Shown here: positions 1 through 9,229 of the stretch, piece by piece
Layout: each line of letters starts with the position of its first letter
Position numbering within the stretch: position 1 is the first letter of the stretch
Made by a program: the position numbers and the translations under genes
Notes under the pieces: model-generated
Told to the model about the DNA's origin: nothing
Databases searched by the model: none
Seen by the model: the letters and a program-made list of their open reading frames with translations, nothing else
NCBI GenBank assembly: GCA_022013685.1
Contig: JAKLPV010000093.1
Coordinates: 1 to 43,740, forward strand
Reading direction: 5' to 3'
Source: Anaerolineae bacterium
Lineage (GTDB): Bacteria; Chloroflexota; Anaerolineae; Anaerolineales; Villigracilaceae
DNA: 43,740 nucleotides

Positions 1-102
1 GCAATTGCATAGTCTTTCACCAACCTGAGTTTGTAAATTTCGCAATACTGCTAAATTATCATGCTTGGGCGTAAATGTCAAAACACAACAGTCGAGTAAC
101 AT
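1..102 (-). CDS. possible N-terminus of an unidentified protein, cut by the left edge
   Basis: An open frame starts with ATG at 102 and reads leftwards for 34 codons without a stop to the window edge. It begins MLLDCCVLTFTPKHDN and matches no family I recognise. A perfect TATAAT lies at 112-107, only a few bases before the ATG, so a transcript would start almost at the start codon (leaderless). There is no Shine-Dalgarno sequence. The frame is short and could be chance; the -10 box and the lack of any other gene in 1-164 are the only support. Confidence 0.3.
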   Translation of the reverse strand, partial: MLLDCCVLTFTPKHDNLAVLRNLQTQVGERLCNC

Positions 103-106
103 TATG

Positions 107-112
107 ATTATA
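107..112 (-). promoter_or_regulatory. -10 box TATAAT, leaderless arrangement
   Basis: Perfect TATAAT on the minus strand, ending 5 bases before the ATG at 102. No good -35 is visible at 16-18 bases. It would drive the possible partial gene at the left edge. Confidence 0.3.
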
Positions 113-164
113 TCAAAACCAGACGATACATCCACCTACTTTAAGACTTTTTCTCTTCTTGTAA

Positions 165-1154
165 TCATATTTGTAAGCCGTGAGCCAGTTTGAGCTTGAT
201 GAAAAGCCACGGCGCGCCCGCCGAAACCCAAAGCCCCACCAGGCTGTAGCGCACAAAGCGCAGGATGTAAGGGAGCAGTTCATCGCCGCGCGGGAAAATG
301 GCTCCCAACCCAAACCAGAGTACACCAACACCAAGCACACCCACAATATAGCGCAGGGCGCGCTGGTTTACCGTCCCCTGCGCGCTAAACCCACCCTGGG
401 TGTTCATCCAGGCCAAGCCCGCAAAAAGTCCAAACAGCGTCCCAGACGTGGTCAGGATGCCATTCAGCGTGATCGGGTGCGGCAGTTCTTCCACGCCACC
501 CGCTGTGGCATTAGTTATCCATGCAGCGGGAAAATCCCAGCTTTGCAGAGCAAGATAGGGGACCGCGGAACCGAGCAAAAGAAGTATTGAGAAACCAAAA
601 GCAAGCCCGACCTGGCGGCCCAGGGATTGGCCCTTCACCCAGGCGGCAACACGATCCCAGGCGCGCAGCAGACCCCACAGCACAAAACCACCCACCAGCC
701 AGCCAAGCAAAACATCGTGCGGGAAATGCACACCCAGGTATAAGCGCGAAAGGCCGATCATGAAAATAATAAATATTGCCAATCCCCAAACCCAGGCGCG
801 ATTTAGAAGTGCAGCCAACATGCCCCAGACCCCTGCAGCAATTTGTGCGTGGCCCGAAGGGACTCCAAACGAGGTTTCGGCAGACAACGCTTTCACTGCG
901 GGACTATACCAATATGGACGTGGACCATGAAAGGCCAATTTCAGGGCATCATTTAGCGCGCCGCTCAAAAGCAGGATGACCCCCACCCGCAAGCCCACGT
1001 CGGCATTAACTGACCAGTAGAGTATCGGCAGAACCAACAGGAAGAACTCTTCAGAACCTAAAAAGGAGAAAAACTGCATGGGTGTTTCGAGCCAGCCGCC
1101 CAATGACTGCAAGGCGCTCACAACAACGATTCCCAATTCCCAGAGCCATTCCAT
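165..1154 (-). CDS. PAP2 family phosphatase (integral membrane)
   Basis: This 329-residue polytopic protein carries the three-part signature of the PAP2 / type 2 phosphatidic acid phosphatase superfamily: [11 protein letters not shown] (K-x6-RP) near residue 70, PSGHAQ near residue 100, and [16 protein letters not shown] (SR-x5-H-x3-D) near residue 135. The catalytic histidines sit in the second and third motifs. Family members remove phosphate from lipid phosphates such as undecaprenyl pyrophosphate or phosphatidic acid at the outer membrane face; the exact substrate cannot be read here. The C-terminal half, about 150 residues with several more hydrophobic segments, is longer than the minimal enzyme. 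The ATG at 1154 has a clear GGAGGA ribosome site. It is divergent from the transglutaminase gene. Confidence 0.88.
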   Translation of the reverse strand: MEWLWELGIVVVSALQSLGGWLETPMQFFSFLGSEEFFLLVLPILYWSVNADVGLRVGVILLLSGALNDALKLAFHGPRPYWYSPAVKALSAETSFGVPSGHAQIAAGVWGMLAALLNRAWVWGLAIFIIFMIGLSRLYLGVHFPHDVLLGWLVGGFVLWGLLRAWDRVAAWVKGQSLGRQVGLAFGFSILLLLGSAVPYLALQSWDFPAAWITNATAGGVEELPHPITLNGILTTSGTLFGLFAGLAWMNTQGGFSAQGTVNQRALRYIVGVLGVGVLWFGLGAIFPRGDELLPYILRFVRYSLVGLWVSAGAPWLFIKLKLAHGLQI

Positions 1155-1214
1155 AGCTTCCTCCGTTTAATAATCGGTTTGACGAATATAGTGTGGATAT
1201 TGTACACTCAATAC

Positions 1215-3506
1215 ATGAGAAAGAACTATTCCGATTGGCCGGTTGCCATTCTCTTCCTGTTCCTGATGACACTCGCATCCGGTCGTCTGGTAATGACCGG
1301 GTGGACCGATAACCTGATCGTCCCACAGGGCGCGGCCATCCTGGGTGGAGTCCTGGGATTGGCCCTGTCAGTAAGCCAATTCGGAACAAAAACGCGCCGT
1401 TGGTTGGCAGTGGCTTACACACCGCTTATCCTGACATGGCTGCTGCTCGGAATGATCCCAGGCGCAGAGGATCTGCTTACACGCCTGTCCAGCCTGGGCG
1501 GACGGATAGGGTACGGGCTGGGACAATTGGTACGCGCTGAAGAAGTGGCCGACCCGCTCATCTTTGTCGCTTTTGCCTGCCTGATATTTTGGCTGGTGGC
1601 TCTCACCAGTGGGCAAGCCATCCTGCATCCTACCCGCATCCTGGCAAGCTTGCTGCCATCCAGCCTGCTGATTTTACTGATCCAGTACTATGATGGCTAC
1701 CCTGCCAGCCGCATCTGGATCGTAGCCGTCTATCTGGCCGTTTTACTGCTGCTCATTGGCCGCAAAAATTACCTGCAAAGCGCCAGACAGTGGCGTGAAA
1801 AAAGGATTTTTACCGGCCCGGAGCCGGAATTTGAACTGAATCGCAGCGTCATCTTGGTAACGCTCCTGATCGTTATCCTGGCCTGGATGCTGCCAACCCC
1901 GGCCAGGGCCCTGCCTGCTGCCGCGCGCTGGTGGCGCGAAAATAGTCGTCCGCTAAAAAGCACCCAGGAACGCATCAGTAAAGCCCTGGCCGCCCTGACC
2001 AGCCGCAAACCGCCGCCGGTCGAGCGCTACGGTGACCTGCTGACTCTGGGCAATAGAGCCGACCAGGGCGAGGGTCTCCTATTCCGTGTCAGTGCGCCTT
2101 TTACCGGCCTGCCACGCTACTACTGGCGGGCAAGAGTGTATGACGATTATGAAAACGGCAGATGGCAGAGCACACAACTGGCTACACGCTCTTTCCTGCC
2201 TGAAGCAGGAGACCTGTTCGTGCCAGACTCAGATGGACAGATTGTCGAATTTGAATTTGAGTGGCTTTTCGCCGCCCAGGCCACCCTCTTGACTCATCCC
2301 CAGCCGGTTTGGGTCAGCCGCCCGGCTGAACTGCGCTATACAGCCCTGGCTGGCGGTCAATTGGATGTGGATCGTTTGCGCGCAGCCACACTCCTTGCGC
2401 CAGGGGAAAGATATCTGGCCCGTTCCGTGGTTCACAACCCGACCGTGCTCGAGTTACTCGAGGCTGGCGAAGACTACCCTGAATGGGTGCGTGATCGTTA
2501 CCTGTCTCTGCCTGAAAACCTACCCCCGCGCATCATCGCCCTGGCGGTTAGCATTACTGAGGGTGCAGTGACTCCGTATGACAAAGCTGAGCGTATCACC
2601 ACCTACCTGCGCGAGAATATCGTTTATGACGAGAACGTTCCCGGCCTGACGCCGGGCGCAGATGCGCTCGAACGCTTTCTGTTCGATTGGGAACGCGGCT
2701 ATTGCACGTATTACGCCACCGCGGAAGTGGTTATGCTGCGCGCAATTGGCGTCCCGGCCCGCCTGGCGGCCGGTTACGCCCAGGGAGAACGCTCAAACAG
2801 CCTCTACGTTGTGCGCGCCAAGGATGCGCATGCCTGGCCCGAAGTCTATTTCCCCGGCGTCGGCTGGGTCGAGTTTGAGCCTACCGGCAACCAACTGCCG
2901 CTCGTGCGCCCCAGTGGCCTGGAACCCGAGAGACCGGAACTGGAACCAAGACCGGAACGGGAATTTCCGCAGTCTAACGATGAACCCCTGCCCACACCCA
3001 GCAGTGACGTTTCACAACCAGTTGGCAGCCCATTCCCATACCTGGCCGTTTTGGGGTGGATTATAATAACCCTAGCCGTTACACTTGGCGGTTATGGATT
3101 ATGGAAATTACAGCGGCGCCTGCCATTCCAACAGCGGGCCTTGCGGGCAGCCCTGGCATTTTACAGCTGGCGTTCGCAGGATATCCCGGATTGGCTGGGT
3201 CGCTGGCAGCGTTGGAGTGAACTTTCAGAGGTTGAGCGCGCCTTTCACGCCATCAACCAATCCCTGCTCTGGTTCAGGCAAACCCAACCTGGGTCACTGA
3301 CCCCATCCGAACGTGTTCAACTTCTTAAACAACTCTTGCCAGAAGCCACCGCCGAAATTGAAACCCTGGCGATTGAACACGAAATGACCCTTTACAGCAC
3401 GCATCCCGGTGATCCTGCTCGCGCCCAAAAAGCAGCCTGGAATATTCGTGTTACCCTGTTTCGTTCTTTTTTTGGCCGTATTTTTCAGGAGCAACCTTAT
3501 GAGTGA
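1215..3506 (+). CDS. TgpA-like transglutaminase-domain membrane protein (DUF3488/DUF4129 type)
   Basis: A protein of 763 residues from the ATG at 1215 (an in-frame TTG at 1179 would add 12). The N-terminal third has about six membrane segments, followed by an extracytoplasmic region and a transglutaminase-like core. Cys497 lies in [13 protein letters not shown] and His539 in [12 protein letters not shown]; the third triad position is Glu555 (GWVEFEPT) instead of the canonical Asp. A further membrane helix follows the core, then a cytoplasmic DUF4129-like tail with the ERAFHAINQ and TPSERVQLL pattern. Such proteins are usually near MoxR/DUF58 genes, which are absent here. The physiological role is not established; peptide or amide bond cleavage or transfer outside the membrane is likely. 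The 3' end overlaps the cyclase gene by 8 bases. Confidence 0.85.
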   Translation: MRKNYSDWPVAILFLFLMTLASGRLVMTGWTDNLIVPQGAAILGGVLGLALSVSQFGTKTRRWLAVAYTPLILTWLLLGMIPGAEDLLTRLSSLGGRIGYGLGQLVRAEEVADPLIFVAFACLIFWLVALTSGQAILHPTRILASLLPSSLLILLIQYYDGYPASRIWIVAVYLAVLLLLIGRKNYLQSARQWREKRIFTGPEPEFELNRSVILVTLLIVILAWMLPTPARALPAAARWWRENSRPLKSTQERISKALAALTSRKPPPVERYGDLLTLGNRADQGEGLLFRVSAPFTGLPRYYWRARVYDDYENGRWQSTQLATRSFLPEAGDLFVPDSDGQIVEFEFEWLFAAQATLLTHPQPVWVSRPAELRYTALAGGQLDVDRLRAATLLAPGERYLARSVVHNPTVLELLEAGEDYPEWVRDRYLSLPENLPPRIIALAVSITEGAVTPYDKAERITTYLRENIVYDENVPGLTPGADALERFLFDWERGYCTYYATAEVVMLRAIGVPARLAAGYAQGERSNSLYVVRAKDAHAWPEVYFPGVGWVEFEPTGNQLPLVRPSGLEPERPELEPRPEREFPQSNDEPLPTPSSDVSQPVGSPFPYLAVLGWIIITLAVTLGGYGLWKLQRRLPFQQRALRAALAFYSWRSQDIPDWLGRWQRWSELSEVERAFHAINQSLLWFRQTQPGSLTPSERVQLLKQLLPEATAEIETLAIEHEMTLYSTHPGDPARAQKAAWNIRVTLFRSFFGRIFQEQPYE

Positions 3507-5205
3507 AAGCCTTTCCCTGCCTGTTGACCAGCAAATGAAAACCCTCAGCCAATTGGCCGGGCAAGTTCGCACATCCATTTTACCGATGCGGGCCAGTCTG
3601 CAACCCGATACCCTCGAAAACCTTTCACAACTCGAAAGCCGCCTCTACCGCCTGGCGCAAGAAGTTGCCGCTTTCGCTGAAGAACGCAGCAACCTGCTGG
3701 CCCTGACCGAAATCAGCCAGGTCATCAATTCATCACTCGATCTGGATGATGTCCTGCGCTTTGTGATGGACAACATCGTCCGTCTGACCGGGGCCGAGCG
3801 CGGTTTTATGATGCTGCGCGATACCAGCGGACAAATGTCCACGCGCATCGCCCGCAACTGGGAACAGGAATCGCTCAATGAATCGGAACACGCCGTCAGC
3901 CGCACCGTCATCCAAAAAGTGATCGAAACCGGCGAGGCCATCCTGACCACCAACGCCCAGGAAGACCCTCGCTTTGGCGGCCAGGAAAGCATCATTGCCT
4001 TCAACCTGCGTTCGATCCTGTGTGTGCCACTCAAAGTGAAGAACGATATGATTGGCGTTATCTACGCCGATAATCGCATCCGCACCGGGATTTTCAACGA
4101 ATCGGAACGCGATCTGCTGGGGGTCTTTGCCAACCAGGCGGCCATCGCCATCGAGAACGCCCGCCTGTTCTCTTCGCTGCGCCGCACCCTGGCCGAAGTG
4201 ACCGAACTGAAAAACATGATGGATAACATTTTCGCATCCATCGCCAGCGGCGTGATCACCGCCGACATCGAAGATCAGATCACCCTGTGCAACCATGCCG
4301 CCGAATCAATCCTTGGCCAAAACACCATTGACCTGATCGGGCGCAAATTACACGATGTAATACCCTCCATCGCAGATGATATTCTTTTGCAAATTGCCGG
4401 CGTCCGCAACCAGGATTCGCTGGTGACGGATCTCGAATTTAGTCATAACCTGCCCCTGCGTGGCCAGGTGGACTGGCGCTTGAACGTTTCCCCGCTCAAA
4501 GATGCCGACCAGACCACCCAGGGCATTGCCATTGTGCTCGATGACCTGACCGAACGCAAACGCCTGGAGGCCCAACGCAAATTGTTTGAGCGCATGGTTT
4601 CACCAGCGGTCATCAACCAGCTCGACCCCAACAGCCTGGCCCTGGGAGGCAAACGCAGCGACATCACCGTCCTGTTTGCCGATATTCGCGGATTCACCAG
4701 TTTCAGCGAGACGCAATCACCGGAGCAGTTGGTTTCAGTGCTAAACCGCTACCTGGCTGCCGGGGCCGAAGTGGTGCTGGATGAAGAAGGGACGATAGAC
4801 AAATTCCTGGGTGACGCGGTCATGGCCTGGTTCAATGCCCCCATTCCGCAGGAAGACCACACCCTGCGGGCCGTGCGCGCCGCACTCAAACTGCGCGAGC
4901 GCATCGCCGGACTGCATGCCATCCTGCCGCCGGAAGCCCACCTCGGTTTCGGGGTTGGCATCCATTACGGCGATGCGGTGCTCGGCCTGATCGGTACCGA
5001 GAAACGCCTTGATTACACCGCCATCGGAGACAGCGTCAACACCTGCAAACGCCTGCAGGAAAACGCCGCCCGCAACCAGATCGTCATCAGCCAGGCCGCC
5101 TATGAGCGCGTCAGTGATTTCGTCGAAGCTCGCCTGATGGAACCGATCACCGTCAAAGGCAAGCGTGAATCCATCCCGGTCTACGAAATCCTTGGGCTGA
5201 AATAG
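3499..5205 (+). CDS. class III adenylate cyclase with GAF and PAS sensor domains
   Basis: This 568-residue soluble protein has a short helical N-terminus, a GAF domain at about 70-220, a PAS-like domain at about 235-350 and a class III nucleotide cyclase domain at about 375-568. The metal-binding aspartates are Asp395 (FADIRGF) and Asp439 (FLGDAVMAW). The adenine-selecting pair appears as Lys435 and Thr507 (DYTAIGD), and the transition-state residues as Asn514 and Arg518, so the enzyme looks active and makes cAMP rather than cGMP. The start at 3499 is chosen because AGGAG lies 7 bases upstream; it sits inside the last codons of the transglutaminase gene, suggesting translational coupling. The GAF and PAS ligands cannot be told from sequence. 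Confidence 0.9.
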   Translation: MSESLSLPVDQQMKTLSQLAGQVRTSILPMRASLQPDTLENLSQLESRLYRLAQEVAAFAEERSNLLALTEISQVINSSLDLDDVLRFVMDNIVRLTGAERGFMMLRDTSGQMSTRIARNWEQESLNESEHAVSRTVIQKVIETGEAILTTNAQEDPRFGGQESIIAFNLRSILCVPLKVKNDMIGVIYADNRIRTGIFNESERDLLGVFANQAAIAIENARLFSSLRRTLAEVTELKNMMDNIFASIASGVITADIEDQITLCNHAAESILGQNTIDLIGRKLHDVIPSIADDILLQIAGVRNQDSLVTDLEFSHNLPLRGQVDWRLNVSPLKDADQTTQGIAIVLDDLTERKRLEAQRKLFERMVSPAVINQLDPNSLALGGKRSDITVLFADIRGFTSFSETQSPEQLVSVLNRYLAAGAEVVLDEEGTIDKFLGDAVMAWFNAPIPQEDHTLRAVRAALKLRERIAGLHAILPPEAHLGFGVGIHYGDAVLGLIGTEKRLDYTAIGDSVNTCKRLQENAARNQIVISQAAYERVSDFVEARLMEPITVKGKRESIPVYEILGLK

Positions 5206-5211
5206 CCAGGA

Positions 5212-6063
5212 ATGGATGATCTCTCCGCCCTGACCCAAATCAACCTCGACGACCTGGTCAACTCGTTTGGCTGGCAAAACTCCCCTCGCCTGGCTTCTGC
5301 CTTGCGGGGGATTTTTCATACCCCGGCGCGTAAATTCGCCCGCCAGGTGCTCGCCTACGATGCCGATGTGGCCGAACGCGGGCTGCCGCTGGCTGCCCGA
5401 TCCCTGTTCGAGCAGTACGGCCAAAGCCTGCGCGTTTTCGGCGCCGAAAAGGTTCCAGCCAGCGGCCCGGCGCTTTTTCTGTCCAATCACCCCGGCATGG
5501 TCGATACCCTGGCGCTTTTTATCGCCATCCAGCGGGCAGATTTGCGGATTCTCGCCATTGAGCGGCCTTTTCTCAAATCCCTGATTCACACCAGCGGACA
5601 ATTGATTTTCATTAACGACGACCCAACCCGGCGCATATCCGCCGTTAAAGCGACCGCCGCCCACCTGCGAGCGGGCGGCGCGGCACTGACTTTTCCGAAC
5701 GGCAAGATTGACCCGGACCCAGCGGTTTACTCAGGCGCGAGAGAGACCCTGAACGACTGGAGCGACTCGGCGGGCCTCTTCATCCGCTTTGCGCCTGAGA
5801 CAAAAATCGTTCCGACCCTGGTGCGCGGCGTTCTATGGGACAAGGCTGTGAAACACCCCATAACCAGGCTCAAGAAGATCCAATTCGAACGTGAAAAACT
5901 GGGCGCAGCCATCCAACTGCTGATGCACATCCAGTTCGACAAACGCCCGCTGCACGTCAGCGTGCAGTTTGGCGAACCAATCGAAGCAAGCCGGTTGGAC
6001 GCGGGGGAAATTCACAAAAAAGTACTCCGGCAAATGCAGGTTCTGCTGGCCGAAGTACCGTAA
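5212..6063 (+). CDS. PlsC-like 1-acylglycerol-3-phosphate acyltransferase family protein
   Basis: A 283-residue protein of the LPLAT/PlsC superfamily. The catalytic H-x4-D motif is visible as NHPGMVD near residue 92, and the substrate-binding FPxG motif as FPNGKIDPD near residue 162 (Asn replaces the usual Glu). There is no strong transmembrane segment, so it is probably peripheral on the inner face of the membrane. Family members acylate lysophosphatidic acid or related acceptors; the acceptor is uncertain here. It starts 6 bases after the cyclase stop and probably belongs to the same transcript. It ends before a hairpin that separates it from the convergent GGDEF-type gene. Confidence 0.8.
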   Translation: MDDLSALTQINLDDLVNSFGWQNSPRLASALRGIFHTPARKFARQVLAYDADVAERGLPLAARSLFEQYGQSLRVFGAEKVPASGPALFLSNHPGMVDTLALFIAIQRADLRILAIERPFLKSLIHTSGQLIFINDDPTRRISAVKATAAHLRAGGAALTFPNGKIDPDPAVYSGARETLNDWSDSAGLFIRFAPETKIVPTLVRGVLWDKAVKHPITRLKKIQFEREKLGAAIQLLMHIQFDKRPLHVSVQFGEPIEASRLDAGEIHKKVLRQMQVLLAEVP

Positions 6064-6233
6064 ATGTCTCACAAACTGGCGTGATAACATCCCGCTTATA
6101 AAATTTGTTAGCACGCCAAAGTGCTGGGAAGTAATCCCGTTCACAGGGCTTTGTAAGAGTAGCCCTGTGGTTCACACTGACCCAGTGCGTCAGCACGGGC
6201 CAAAGGGCGGGCTGGTCGGTGAACTCACTGCCT
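6064..6233. other. intergenic region rich in small hairpins
   Basis: No gene is visible. The stretch contains several consecutive short inverted repeats: GCAC/GTGC with a 6-base loop, GGGA/TCCC with a 5-base loop, and CACAGGGCT/AGCCCTGTG with a 10-base loop, plus a longer GTTCAC...GTGAAC pairing. It also holds one degenerate copy of a palindrome found near 10794 and 17560. It could be a structured untranslated region or a degraded repeat cluster; no known RNA family is recognised. Confidence 0.4.
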
Positions 6234-6276
6234 GCAAAAAATACTGACATTGATTTGCGCGTCCAGTATTTTTTGC
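6234..6276. terminator. bidirectional terminator between convergent genes
   Basis: Perfect 13-base inverted repeat GCAAAAAATACTG / CAGTATTTTTTGC with a 17-base loop, at 6234-6246 and 6264-6276. A-tracts on one arm and T-tracts on the other make it suitable for both strands. It lies between the acyltransferase (+) and the GGDEF-type gene (-). Confidence 0.65.
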
Positions 6277-6278
6277 AT

Positions 6279-7907
6279 TTAAGCTGTTTTTGGGCTGAGC
6301 TGGTTATGGCCATGTGATTTGGCCTCGTACAACGCCCGGTCTGCGGCTTGCAGGAGCGCTTCACTCTCGATCCCGCCTTTAGGAAAGGTGGAAACGCCAA
6401 CAGAAATGGTGATCTCGGGCAGGGTCTCCCCTTCGTATTCGATTGTTTTTTCGCTAATGGCGCCCTGCCACTCTTTTGCGCGCTGAATGGCCTGATCCTG
6501 ATCCAACCCTGGCAGCAGGACCACAAATTTTGCACCGCCATAACGGCAAAGTACTTCGTTCGATTTCACTTTCTTATCCAGGCGATTGGCGCAGGCCAGT
6601 AAAACCACATCGCCGCACTTGTGACCGAACTTCTCGTTGATGCGCTCGAAATCATCGAGTGCCACGGCTGCCACTGAGAAAATAGCATCCCGTTGTTGTG
6701 TTTTTTCCACCGCCTGGTCGAGCAGGTAGGCCATGTGACGGCGGTTATAAAGACCGGTCAGAGAATCTCTTACCGCTTGTTCTTGTAACTGGATGCGCAG
6801 GGTTTCAATTTCGGCCAATTGCAGCTTAAGGGCCTGGTTGGCGCGCTTGGCTTCGTTTTCGATTGTTTTGCGAGCCGAAATATCCCTGGCGACAATGACT
6901 TTGCCTTCAATATCACCGGATTTATTGAAAATCGGCGAGATCAGCATTTCCAATGTGCGCGGCGGATTGCCGGGAATCTCGATTTCTTCGCTGAGTTCCG
7001 ATGTGTTCAAAAAGCGACTGGCAAGACCGGGCCAAAGCTTGAAGATATCCATTAAGTTTTTACCGATGACATCACCCGATGATTTTCCAAACCAGGCCAA
7101 AGCCGTGCGGTTTGCATCGAGCACCCTGTTATAGGCATCAACCACCAGAACCAGTTCCGGAAGACTTTCCAAAACCAGGTTGCGCGCAATCGGCACCAAG
7201 TCAAACATGCGCAGCCCAAAAACACCGACACTGACAAAACCGGCGGTAATGGTTAATGAGATCGGAGTCAGGTCAACCGGGATGTAAAATTCTGGGAATA
7301 AATTTTTGCCGTACTGGTAAAAAAGATTGACCAATACCGGCACCACCAGCCCGATCAATAGGAAGATCAGTTGGCGTCGGTATAAATCTCGCAAGCGGAA
7401 CATTGTCCACAGCATGAGCAGGAAACCTGCCGCCAGCGACCCGTAAGCCGCCACGAGCTGCACCGGATACCAGCCCCCGCGGGTGATGACAAGCGGCCCG
7501 GTCCCGTTGGCTTCCATCGGGGTGAGCGCCTGATAATACAAATGGAACCAGTTGCTGCTGAGCAAAAAAATCAGTGATGTGAGCGGGATTACCCACAGTA
7601 AGATTCGCCAAATCAAATGGAATCTTTTCTCTTTGAGGGTGTATTCAATCGTAAAAGTAAACCATAAGATTGGCACACTCAGGATGCCAATGTTCTCAAC
7701 GCGCAGCCAGAAGATCTTGGTTGGCATATCGTTGGAAATTGTGATCATCGCGTAAGCCAGAGTCCACACGCTTAGGGCAAAGAACATGACCGATGCGGTA
7801 ATGCCGCCGGGAGCGTTGCGGCGGCGCAAAACCATCACACCCAATACTACAGCGGCAATGGTGTTGAGAATAAGGATAACTGCAAAAATAGCCCACTGGA
7901 TTTGCAT
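6279..7907 (-). CDS. 7TM-PAS protein with degenerate GGDEF domain (GGAKF)
   Basis: A 542-residue membrane sensor. Residues 1-225 form a seven-helix histidine-kinase-type N-terminal membrane domain, about 230-345 a PAS domain (LVLVVDAYNRVLDANRTAL), followed by a short coiled coil and a GGDEF-fold domain to the end (SLTGLYNRRHMAYLLDQA). The catalytic signature at residues 457-461 reads GGAKF: the metal- and GTP-binding acidic pair is replaced by Ala-Lys. No inhibitory RxxD site precedes it. The domain is therefore unlikely to synthesise c-di-GMP and may bind a nucleotide or act by protein contact. The gene begins 15 bases after the hutI stop and probably shares its transcript. No strong ribosome site is seen. 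Confidence 0.85.
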   Translation of the reverse strand: MQIQWAIFAVILILNTIAAVVLGVMVLRRRNAPGGITASVMFFALSVWTLAYAMITISNDMPTKIFWLRVENIGILSVPILWFTFTIEYTLKEKRFHLIWRILLWVIPLTSLIFLLSSNWFHLYYQALTPMEANGTGPLVITRGGWYPVQLVAAYGSLAAGFLLMLWTMFRLRDLYRRQLIFLLIGLVVPVLVNLFYQYGKNLFPEFYIPVDLTPISLTITAGFVSVGVFGLRMFDLVPIARNLVLESLPELVLVVDAYNRVLDANRTALAWFGKSSGDVIGKNLMDIFKLWPGLASRFLNTSELSEEIEIPGNPPRTLEMLISPIFNKSGDIEGKVIVARDISARKTIENEAKRANQALKLQLAEIETLRIQLQEQAVRDSLTGLYNRRHMAYLLDQAVEKTQQRDAIFSVAAVALDDFERINEKFGHKCGDVVLLACANRLDKKVKSNEVLCRYGGAKFVVLLPGLDQDQAIQRAKEWQGAISEKTIEYEGETLPEITISVGVSTFPKGGIESEALLQAADRALYEAKSHGHNQLSPKTA

Positions 7908-7922
7908 GGATTGGTTCCGATC

Positions 7923-9197
7923 TCAAGCAGTGCGATAATAGCCCACATCTACAGAGTAGACTCGGCCTCGTTTAACAACTTGTTTAACCAGGTTGGTGCC
8001 GTAGCGGTAGCCCAGATGACGATAATTGGGCACGGATAATATCAAAATATCGGCCTGTTTGCCGATTTCGAGCGAGCCGACTCTATCCGAGCGGCGGATG
8101 GCGTGGGCCGAGTTGATCGTTGAAGCGGCGATGGCCTGGGCCGGGGTCAATTTCATCGCGCGGCAGGCCAGGGCGATCACAAACTGCATCGATTCGTTCC
8201 AGGTCGTGCCGGGGTTGCAATCAGTAGCCAGGGCCAGGATTCCGTTGGCGGCGATGATCTTTTTGGCCGGGGTGTACTGGCACTCGGCCAGCCCAAACGG
8301 CGTACACGGCAGCGAAACGGCAACCGTGTCTGAGCGTCCGATCGCTTCAATATCCGCATCGGAGGTTTTGACGAGGTGGTCCGCCGAAGCCGCACCCAAC
8401 TCCACCGCCAGTTGCACCCCTCCCAGGTTATCAAATTCATCGGCATGGATCTTGAGCGGGAAGCCCAGCTCTTTGGCCTTACTCAGGATCTGACGCGATT
8501 GGGCCAGATCGAAGGCTTTGTGCTCGCAGAAAACATCGACAAAGGGCAGGGATTGGTTCGGGGCGTGCAGCTCCCACCACTGGCGGACGATGGTCAGCAT
8601 GGTATCGCAGACCAGGTCGGTGTAGCCCTGAGGATTATCCTTGTATTCGGGGGCAATGGCGTGCGCGCCCATAAAAGTGATCGCAAGATCGACCCGGTTC
8701 TCGTCTTCGAGCGTCAGCAGGGCTTTGAGCAGGCGTAATTCAGTGGCGGTTTGCAGGCCGTAACCGGTCTTGGCTTCGACGGTGGTCGTGCCGTGCGAGA
8801 ACATACGCAGCAAGCGCGGACGGGCCTGGGCCACCAGCGACTCTATCGAAGATGTGCGGGTGGCGCGCACGGTCGAGAGAATTCCGCCGCCTGCCGCCAG
8901 GATGTCGAGATAGGGCGTCCCGGCCATTTTGAGCTCGAACTCCGCCGCCCGGTCGCCCCCCCAGATCAGGTGGGTATGCGGGTCGACAAACCCCGGCATG
9001 ACGACACAACCCCCGGCGTCGAGAGTCGGGTCGTGCGGATAAGCAGCGCGAATGTCGGCGGTTTTTCCGACTGCAACAATTTTCTCGTCACGGATGACGA
9101 CTGCGCCGTCTTCGATGATGCCGAGCTTGCCCAGGTCAGCGCCGCGTTGCGGACCGCCTTGCAGGGTGAGCAGTTGGGAGGAAGAGTGGATGATCAT
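7923..9197 (-). CDS. hutI: imidazolonepropionase
   Basis: A 424-residue amidohydrolase that hydrolyses 4-imidazolone-5-propanoate to N-formimino-L-glutamate in histidine degradation (EC 3.5.2.7). Diagnostic segments are VDPHTHLIWGGDRAAEF with the metal-binding His pair near residue 74, KIHADEFDNLGG, SADHL, ATDCNPGTTW and the C-terminal PNYRHLGYRYGTNLV. Length and motif order match the family. No hutH, hutU or formiminoglutamate-processing gene is adjacent, so the rest of the pathway must lie elsewhere or be missing. It lies between an exchanger gene 32 bases upstream and the degenerate GGDEF gene downstream, all on the same strand. Confidence 0.95.
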   Translation of the reverse strand: MIIHSSSQLLTLQGGPQRGADLGKLGIIEDGAVVIRDEKIVAVGKTADIRAAYPHDPTLDAGGCVVMPGFVDPHTHLIWGGDRAAEFELKMAGTPYLDILAAGGGILSTVRATRTSSIESLVAQARPRLLRMFSHGTTTVEAKTGYGLQTATELRLLKALLTLEDENRVDLAITFMGAHAIAPEYKDNPQGYTDLVCDTMLTIVRQWWELHAPNQSLPFVDVFCEHKAFDLAQSRQILSKAKELGFPLKIHADEFDNLGGVQLAVELGAASADHLVKTSDADIEAIGRSDTVAVSLPCTPFGLAECQYTPAKKIIAANGILALATDCNPGTTWNESMQFVIALACRAMKLTPAQAIAASTINSAHAIRRSDRVGSLEIGKQADILILSVPNYRHLGYRYGTNLVKQVVKRGRVYSVDVGYYRTA

Positions 9198-9229
9198 TAT
9201 TCAATTGTATCCATTTTTGGGCCTGAATT

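Noticed and set aside
1179-1214. TTG start at 1179 for the transglutaminase gene
   Set aside because: No ribosome site; the first 12 codons are unlike a membrane N-terminus, and TTGACG there could instead be a -35 box.
2829-2879. Glu555 instead of Asp in the transglutaminase triad as sign of inactivity
   Set aside because: The WVEFEPT or similar ending is common in this protein group, so the substitution alone does not imply loss of function.
4741-5664. 307-codon minus-strand open frame across the cyclase and acyltransferase genes
   Set aside because: Spans two well-supported genes and their junction; no ribosome site and no motif.
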